Origin: Winogradskyella haliclonae
GTDB taxonomy: Bacteria; Bacteroidota; Bacteroidia; Flavobacteriales; Flavobacteriaceae
Assembly: GCF_014635865.1 (NCBI RefSeq)
Contig: NZ_BMDQ01000004.1
Span: forward strand, 1 to 64,000
Length of the DNA stretch: 64,000 bases
Reading direction: 5' to 3'
Within the stretch, counting starts at the first letter, position 1; each line of letters opens with the position of its first letter. A model generated the notes under the pieces. That model saw nothing but the letters and a program-made list of their open reading frames with translations. It did not search any database and was not told the DNA's origin. Of the stretch, positions 57,450 to 64,000 are shown one piece after another. The position numbers were made by a program, and so were the translations under genes.

Positions 57450-58350
57450 TCAAAGGCATGGTGCTACAACGTAGCAAGCCTTCTTGTTTGGCAATTTCGG
57501 CATAAGGGACTTCTTCAACGGTAAACCCTTGCTCACGTAACCAGGTATTTAAACGCGTAAAGTTTTGCTCAGAGATAATCACCTCTTCAGAAATGGAGAA
57601 GATATTACTGTTCATATCATACATCTCGTCTTTGGTAATTTCAAACACATTGTCCTTACCAAAATAATCGACCAACCATTGGTATTCTTCCTCAATTAAA
57701 AAGCCGTTTTTATGGATAATGGCTTTATCCTTACCAATCGGTTGAAAACAACAGTCTAAATGTAAAGCATTCTCTTTTGGGTCGGTATTAGATTTACGCA
57801 GTTCAAAAGCTTTTACTTTTTTATTTGGGAATAATTCTGCCAAGGCATTAACCGCTTCAATATTCGTGCGTGCTGTGATATAATCTGGGTAATCTTCGCC
57901 AGTATAGGTCCCAATAAAAATATAATCGTTCCAAGGCATCACATCGCCACCTTCGACATGGCATTCTTCTGGCAGTTTAATAATGTTCTCATTACCAACA
58001 GTAGACCACACGTATTCCGTAGCATGTATCTCCTGATCACGGTCTGGTAAAATATTAGAAATGATCAGCTTATCCTCTATGACAAAAGAGATATCACGGG
58101 CAAAAATCTGGTTGTAATCCTTTATAATTTCAGGGCGATACACCGTAACATCATATTTTCTCAACACCTTAGCCACGGCCTCCATTTCTGGTATCATATC
58201 TTTTTCCTTAGGATAGGTACCTGCCAATACGTGTTGCTTACTCTTTGGATCGTAACAATCTTCGGCTTTTGGTGTTGGGCCATTACTTTTGGCTGTCCCT
58301 AAAATAACGGCTTTGAGTCTTGAAGTTTCGTTTTGTATGTTGAGTTTCAT
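57439..58350 (-). CDS. DDAH-like amidinohydrolase
   Basis: 303 residues, guanidine-modifying superfamily. Active-site cysteine C295 is in LLRCSTMPL, the histidine in ALHLDCCFQP, acid residues in FARDISFVI and CHVEGGDVM. It is nearer to dimethylarginine dimethylaminohydrolase/amidinotransferase enzymes than to classical arginine deiminase; the substrate is not fixed by sequence. It may join CtlX (46860) in arginine/citrulline handling. It lies 70 bp from gltA, with a hairpin between, on the same strand. Confidence 0.9.
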   Translation of the reverse strand: MKLNIQNETSRLKAVILGTAKSNGPTPKAEDCYDPKSKQHVLAGTYPKEKDMIPEMEAVAKVLRKYDVTVYRPEIIKDYNQIFARDISFVIEDKLIISNILPDRDQEIHATEYVWSTVGNENIIKLPEECHVEGGDVMPWNDYIFIGTYTGEDYPDYITARTNIEAVNALAELFPNKKVKAFELRKSNTDPKENALHLDCCFQPIGKDKAIIHKNGFLIEEEYQWLVDYFGKDNVFEITKDEMYDMNSNIFSISEEVIISEQNFTRLNTWLREQGFTVEEVPYAEIAKQEGLLRCSTMPLIRE

Positions 58351-58380
58351 GCTGGTGCTAATGTTGACTACAAGGCATAA

Positions 58381-58412
58381 AAAAGCTTCATAATGTCTTA
58401 TGAAGCTCTTTT
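58381..58412 (-). terminator. gltA terminator hairpin
   Basis: A 10-bp perfect stem AGCTTCATAA / TTATGAAGCT with a 4-nt loop and a T-rich tail on the minus strand, just after the gltA stop. Confidence 0.85.
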
Positions 58413-58419
58413 GTTGCTT

Positions 58420-59706
58420 TTATCTGTTTTCTATTGACGTAAACGGTCTTAGTGTTTCGCCAGTGTATAATTGACGTGGACGACCAATTGGTTCTTTGCG
58501 CATGCGCATTTCTTTCCATTGTGCAATCCAACCTGGTAAGCGTCCTAAGGCAAACATTACCGTAAACATCTCCACAGGAATACCCATAGCACGGTAAATA
58601 ATTCCAGAATAGAAATCTACATTTGGATATAATTTACGGTCTACAAAGTATGGATCTTCTAAGGCTTCTTTTTCTAAACCTTTAGCAATATCTAAAATTG
58701 GATCTTCAACACCTAAATCACCGAGGACTTCATCGGCTGCTACCTTTATGATTTTAGCTCTTGGGTCAAAGTTTTTATAAACACGGTGACCAAAGCCCAT
58801 TAAACGGAAAGGATCGCTCTTATCTTTGGCCTTAGCCATATATTTTTTGGTATCGCCACCATCTTCTTTAATCGCTTCAAGCATTTCTAATACGGCTTGG
58901 TTGGCACCTCCATGTAATGGTCCCCAAAGTGCAGAAATACCTGCAGATAAGGATACAAATAATCCCGCGTGCGAAGACCCTGTGATTCTTACCGTAGATG
59001 TCGAACAGTTTTGCTCATGATCGGCGTGTAAGATGAGTAACTTATCTAAAGCGTTTACAAGAATGTCGTTCTGCTCGTAGTCTTTGTTAGGACTCTTAAA
59101 CATCATCTTTAGAACATTCTCTACATAACCTAAACTGTCATCGCCATACTCTAATGGTAAACCATGCTTTTTGCGCATTGTCCATGCCACCAATACTGGG
59201 AACTTCCCTAAAATACGTACAATAGCATTGTACATGTCTTCTTCAGAATCTACATTGACCGAGGATGGGTTAAATGCTGTCAGTGCACTAGTCAAAGACG
59301 ATAAGACACCCATTGGATGTGCCGCTTTTGGAAAGGCATCCAAAATTTTCTTTACATCGTCATCTACAATTGAATGCGATTTGATATCTGCATGAAACTT
59401 ATCTAATTGTTCTTGATTAGGTAGCTCACCAAAAATCAACAAGTACGCCACCTCAAGGAAGTCTGCTTTTTCAGCTAACTCCTCAATAGAATACCCACGA
59501 TATCTTAAAATGCCTTTTTCGCCATCTAAAAAAGTAATAGCACTCTCGCAACTTCCTGTGTTTTTATAACCTGGATCTAGCGTAATCACGCCTTTTGTGC
59601 TTCCTCTAAGGGCTTTAACATCTATAGCAACTTCATTTTCTGTTCCGGTAATTAATGGAAACTCATGTTTCTCTCCATTGACCTCCAATATCGCTTTGTC
59701 TGACAT
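58420..59706 (-). CDS. gltA: Citrate synthase
   Basis: TCA cycle entry, condensing acetyl-CoA and oxaloacetate. 428 residues, the long NADH-sensitive type length. Motifs: ILRYRGYSIEELAE, HADHEQNCSTSTVRI, ALWGPLHGGANQAVLEML with the catalytic histidine, and GFGHRVYKNFDPRAKII with the second histidine. C-terminal MFALGRLPGWIAQWKE and RPRQLYTG are typical. mdh is 42 kb away in the window. A near-consensus promoter box (TAATTTCG) lies about 40 bp upstream. Confidence 0.98.
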   Translation of the reverse strand: MSDKAILEVNGEKHEFPLITGTENEVAIDVKALRGSTKGVITLDPGYKNTGSCESAITFLDGEKGILRYRGYSIEELAEKADFLEVAYLLIFGELPNQEQLDKFHADIKSHSIVDDDVKKILDAFPKAAHPMGVLSSLTSALTAFNPSSVNVDSEEDMYNAIVRILGKFPVLVAWTMRKKHGLPLEYGDDSLGYVENVLKMMFKSPNKDYEQNDILVNALDKLLILHADHEQNCSTSTVRITGSSHAGLFVSLSAGISALWGPLHGGANQAVLEMLEAIKEDGGDTKKYMAKAKDKSDPFRLMGFGHRVYKNFDPRAKIIKVAADEVLGDLGVEDPILDIAKGLEKEALEDPYFVDRKLYPNVDFYSGIIYRAMGIPVEMFTVMFALGRLPGWIAQWKEMRMRKEPIGRPRQLYTGETLRPFTSIENR

Positions 59707-59826
59707 ATCTAATGTTGGTTTTTACTTGATTTTTTAAGGATTACGAAATTACGAAAACTACATCGATTTCGAAAGTGTATTTACAATCGTTTTAACAATT
59801 GTGATATTCTTATTTTCTATTGAAAA

Positions 59827-59860
59827 TAAAAGCGATTACCTTAATTGGGCAATCGCTTTA
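59827..59860 (-). terminator. eno terminator hairpin
   Basis: AAAGCGATT and AATCGCTTT form the stem with a T-rich tail, 26 bp after the enolase stop. Confidence 0.78.
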
Positions 59861-59885
59861 ACTAGTCGTTATGTAAATTAAAAAC

Positions 59886-61223
<1,338 letters not shown>

Positions 61224-61283
61224 CTATAACTATTGCCGTGGTTTATTATTACGATTAATAATTACGAAAATGTTTTCGCAACT

Positions 61284-61323
61284 AAAAAATGGCAACAAAA
61301 TTTTGGTTTTGTTGCCATTTTTT
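61284..61323 (-). terminator. carA terminator hairpin
   Basis: A 17-bp perfect stem (AAAAAATGGCAACAAAA and its complement) with a 6-nt loop, 5 bp after the carA stop. Confidence 0.93.
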
Positions 61324-61328
61324 CATGA

Positions 61329-62429
61329 TTATTTTTTTAGGTTTTCGATAAACTCATCGAAAAGATATGTTGAGTCGTTTGGACCAGGACTTGCTTCTGG
61401 ATGGTATTGCACCGAAAAGCAATTTTTATCCTTAACACGAATTCCCGCTACAGTATTATCGTTAAGATGTACGTGCGTGATTTCTATATTAGTATTGGCT
61501 TCCGTTTCTTCTCTATTAATGGCAAAACCATGATTTTGAGAAGTGATTTCTCCTTTACCAGTTAATAGGTTTTTTACCGGATGATTGATCCCTCGATGTC
61601 CATTATGCATTTTATAAGTAGAAATACCGTTTGCCAACGCAATCACTTGATGTCCTAAACAGATACCAAATAAAGGTTTGTTTTTAGCCATGATTTCTTT
61701 TGCTACTTCCTGTGCTTCTACCAAAGGTTCTGGATCGCCAGGTCCGTTTGATAAGAAATAACCATCAGGATTGAATGCTTCTAATTCTTCGAATTTTGCG
61801 TTATAAGGAAACACTTTGATATAAGCATCGCGTTGTGCTAAATTGCGTAAAATATTTTTTTTAATACCTATATCTAAGGCAGCAATCTTATAGGTTGCAT
61901 TTTCATCACCATAGAAATAAGGTTCTTTTGTAGATACCTTTGAAGCCAACTCTAAACCATGCATGCTTGGTTGCTCTGCGAGTTGTTTCTTTAAGCCTTC
62001 AATATTATCTACTTCGGTAGAAATCACTGCATTCATAGCACCGTTATCTCTAATATAACTTACCAAACCTCTGGTATCTACATCAGAAATGGCTAAGGTA
62101 TTATTGTCTTCAAAGAACGCTTCTAAGGATCTATCTGCTCCTGGACGAGAATACTCAAAACTGAAATTTTTACAAATCAATCCTGCAATTTTTACAGAGT
62201 CTGATTCTACCTCAGAATCTTTAGTTCCGTAATTACCAATATGCGCATTGGTCGTCACCATTAATTGTCCAAAATAAGATGGGTCTGTGAAAATTTCTTG
62301 GTAACCTGTTGTACCAGTGTTAAAACAAACCTCACCAAATGCAGTACCTTCTTTACCAATTGACTTTCCGTAAAAGATAGTGCCGTCTGCAAGTAGAATA
62401 AGTGCTTTTTTTCTTTGTTTGTACTTCAT
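61329..62429 (-). CDS. carA: Carbamoyl-phosphate synthase small subunit
   Basis: Glutaminase subunit passing ammonia to CarB for carbamoyl phosphate, feeding pyrimidine and arginine synthesis. 366 residues. N-terminal domain motifs FGEVCFNTGTTGYQEI and RDNGAMNAVIST. The class I glutamine amidotransferase domain has FLSNGPGDPEP, the nucleophile cysteine in GICLGHQVIALA and the catalytic histidine in QYHPEASPGPNDS. carB is not adjacent in this window, since eno follows after a terminator. A near-consensus GAATTTTG box lies about 33 bp upstream. Confidence 0.97.
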   Translation of the reverse strand: MKYKQRKKALILLADGTIFYGKSIGKEGTAFGEVCFNTGTTGYQEIFTDPSYFGQLMVTTNAHIGNYGTKDSEVESDSVKIAGLICKNFSFEYSRPGADRSLEAFFEDNNTLAISDVDTRGLVSYIRDNGAMNAVISTEVDNIEGLKKQLAEQPSMHGLELASKVSTKEPYFYGDENATYKIAALDIGIKKNILRNLAQRDAYIKVFPYNAKFEELEAFNPDGYFLSNGPGDPEPLVEAQEVAKEIMAKNKPLFGICLGHQVIALANGISTYKMHNGHRGINHPVKNLLTGKGEITSQNHGFAINREETEANTNIEITHVHLNDNTVAGIRVKDKNCFSVQYHPEASPGPNDSTYLFDEFIENLKK

Positions 62430-62477
62430 GCGTTGTGTTGTGTTAGTCTCTTTTTAGTTTTACAAAATTCCAAAAAA

Positions 62478-62506
62478 AAAGGATAAACTGAAACAGTTTA
62501 TCCTTT
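62478..62506 (-). terminator. Terminator of the rpoA-rplQ transcript
   Basis: A 13-bp stem AAAGGATAAACTG / CAGTTTATCCTTT with a 3-nt loop, followed by T/A on the minus strand. It lies about 115 bp after rplQ and upstream of carA. Confidence 0.85.
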
Positions 62507-62620
62507 ATAGTTATCAATGCTTATTAACACTCGATAATCGAGGTTTGTAAAATGAAGAAAGCCGAATAGAAGTTATATCAATATTGAACTTACAATCTAT
62601 TTGCTTTCTTGCTTGCATTT

Positions 62621-63094
62621 TTATTCTTCTTCGTTAGTAGCTTTAGTTTCTACTGGTGGTGTCGCAACAGCTTTCTTACCACCTCTTCTACTTCTACGAG
62701 TTGTTTTCTTAGCAGTCTTACCTGCATTGTAAAGCTCGTTGTAATCTACTAACTCAATCATTGCCATATCAGCATTATCACCAAGTCTATTACCTAGTTT
62801 GATGATTCTTGTGTAACCACCTGGACGATCACCTACCTTAGCAGCAACATCTCTAAATAATTCTGTTACAGCTTCTTTTTGTCTTAACTTAGAAAACACT
62901 AAACGTCTGTTGTGCGTTGTATCTTCTTTTGACTTCGTAATCATTGGCTCAACATACTGCTTTAAAGCTTTTGCTTTTGCAACAGTTGTGTTAATACGCT
63001 TGTGCTCTATTAAAGAACAAGCCATATTAGCTAACATTGCTTTTCTGTGCGCCGTTTTACGACCTAAATGATTGAATTTTTTTCCGTGTCTCAT
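62621..63094 (-). CDS. rplQ: 50S ribosomal protein bL17
   Basis: 157 residues, with the bL17 core [39 protein letters not shown] and [20 protein letters not shown]. It continues with a lysine/arginine- and threonine-rich tail of about 35 residues ([15 protein letters not shown], then an acidic end), longer than in E. coli but usual in Bacteroidetes. It follows rpoA by about 60 bp, the conserved end of the alpha operon. Confidence 0.97.
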   Translation of the reverse strand: MRHGKKFNHLGRKTAHRKAMLANMACSLIEHKRINTTVAKAKALKQYVEPMITKSKEDTTHNRRLVFSKLRQKEAVTELFRDVAAKVGDRPGGYTRIIKLGNRLGDNADMAMIELVDYNELYNAGKTAKKTTRRSRRGGKKAVATPPVETKATNEEE

Positions 63095-63156
63095 GACTTT
63101 TGTTTTATCATCTTGCTACCAAACCACTATTACACGTGGGAGCAAAATATGATTAA

Positions 63157-64000
63157 TTAATCTTTATCTAATTTGTATTTACTTAAATCCATACCAAAGT
63201 TAAGACCCTTAACATTTACAAGCTCTTCAAGCTCTGTTAAAGACTTCTTACCAAAGTTTCTGAATTTCATTAAATCGTTTTTATTGAACGATACTAAGTC
63301 TCCCAAAGTATCTACTTCTGCAGCTTTTAAACAGTTAAGTGCACGTACAGAAAGATCCATATCAACTAACTTCGTTTTCAATAGTTGTCTCATGTGAAGT
63401 GACTCTTCATCATAAGTCTCAGTCTGTGCAATTTCATCAGCTTCTAATGTAATACGCTCATCAGAGAATAACATGAAGTGGTGAATTAATATTTTTGCTG
63501 CTTCAGTTAATGCATCTTTTGGATGAATTGAACCGTCTGTTTGAATTTCGAAAACTAATTTTTCGTAATCCGTTTTTTGCTCCACACGGAAGTTTTCGAT
63601 TCCGTATTTTACATTTTTTATTGGTGTGTAAATTGAATCTGTAAAGATGGTACCAATTGGCGCAGATGCTTTTTTGTTTTCTTCTGCTGGCACATAACCT
63701 CTACCTTTTTCAATTGTAATTTCCATATTAATGTTAACCTTTGGATCTAAGTTACAGATGACTAAATCTGTATTTAATACTTGGAAACCAGAGATAAACT
63801 TTTGAAAATCTCCTGCAGTAATTTGCTCTTGACCAGAAATAGAAATTGTAACAGTTTCGTTATCAACTTCATCAATTTGACGCTTAAAGTTTACTTGCTT
63901 TAAGTTCAAAATCATTTCAGTAACATCTTCAACGACACCTGAAATTGTAGAAAACTCGTGATCTACACCTTCAATTCTTACCGATGTTATTGCAAAGCCT
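63157..64000 (-). CDS. rpoA: RNA polymerase subunit alpha, N-terminus outside window
   Basis: The frame stays open to the right edge; I read it back past the first internal ATG (63915) as [19 protein letters not shown], a conserved part of the alpha N-terminal domain, so the true start is beyond 64000. Visible parts: the rest of the NTD ([34 protein letters not shown]) and the CTD with [35 protein letters not shown] and [15 protein letters not shown], which binds DNA and activators. Adjacent to rplQ as in the standard alpha operon. Confidence 0.97.
   Translation of the reverse strand, partial: GFAITSVRIEGVDHEFSTISGVVEDVTEMILNLKQVNFKRQIDEVDNETVTISISGQEQITAGDFQKFISGFQVLNTDLVICNLDPKVNINMEITIEKGRGYVPAEENKKASAPIGTIFTDSIYTPIKNVKYGIENFRVEQKTDYEKLVFEIQTDGSIHPKDALTEAAKILIHHFMLFSDERITLEADEIAQTETYDEESLHMRQLLKTKLVDMDLSVRALNCLKAAEVDTLGDLVSFNKNDLMKFRNFGKKSLTELEELVNVKGLNFGMDLSKYKLDKD

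Overview
The window is A+T-rich, gene-dense chromosome from a member of the Bacteroidetes, almost certainly a Flavobacteriaceae (gliding marine flavobacterium type). Evidence: giant secreted repeat proteins with a type IX secretion (T9SS) type B C-terminal signal; a SecD-SecF fusion; ECF sigma/FecR/TonB-dependent receptor signalling; DUF2911, LytTR, CtlX and YfiT-type proteins; and promoters of the Bacteroidetes form TAnnTTTG instead of a classical -10 box. No rRNA, tRNA, CRISPR array, prophage or intact insertion sequence was seen. Genus is not determined.

Layout. 1-7267: two large secreted repeat proteins on the minus strand (the first runs off the left edge) around a small secreted hypothetical. 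7450-11262: plus-strand folE, cysS, yidD, lgt and a DUF192 lipoprotein. 11330-18889: minus-strand secDF, two secreted proteins, mdh and gyrB. 19183-23996: CPBP protease, XRE-DUF4870 regulator, exported amidohydrolase and asnB. 24235-25956: DUF2911 protein, queE, lipoprotein RidA. 26014-32196: a plus-strand run with HerA-like ATPase, lipoprotein, cupin, alpha/beta hydrolase, rluF, membrane LytTR regulator, secreted protein and VOC protein. 32207-34868: minus-strand membrane protein, folD, ffh. 35079-41201: an accessory-looking locus with a 758-residue modular repeat lipoprotein divergent from ECF sigma, FecR-type anti-sigma and an STN-containing TonB-dependent receptor. 41361-50995: YfiT-like protein, argS, orphan TPR histidine kinase, CpcT-like lipoprotein, ctlX, M14 peptidase, Nudix, pyrE. 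51052-57449: SRPBCC protein, birA, then rsfS, ftsH, LUD protein, cdsA, psd, acyl-CoA-binding protein and a secreted hypothetical. 57439-64000: DDAH-like amidinohydrolase, gltA, eno, carA, rplQ and rpoA (cut by the right edge).

How it works together. Most genes are housekeeping: translation (cysS, argS, rluF, rsfS, rplQ), transcription/replication (rpoA, gyrB), protein export and membrane quality control (secDF, yidD, ffh, lgt, ftsH), central metabolism (mdh, gltA, eno), nucleotide and cofactor synthesis (carA, pyrE, folE, folD, queE, birA) and phospholipid synthesis (cdsA, psd). The accessory layer is extracellular: signal-peptide or lipobox proteins built of repeats, and a cell-surface signalling receptor system. 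The best candidate for something undescribed is 35079-41201, where the divergent lipoprotein combines three different repeat families, one of them also found in the T9SS protein at 2924-7267. This is an inference from architecture and adjacency. A second non-obvious signal is the gyrB upstream region, with a hairpin right after the predicted transcription start and a 14-bp direct repeat at exactly two helical turns.

Feature coordinates are given to the base, but those of short promoter and hairpin sites may be off by a base.
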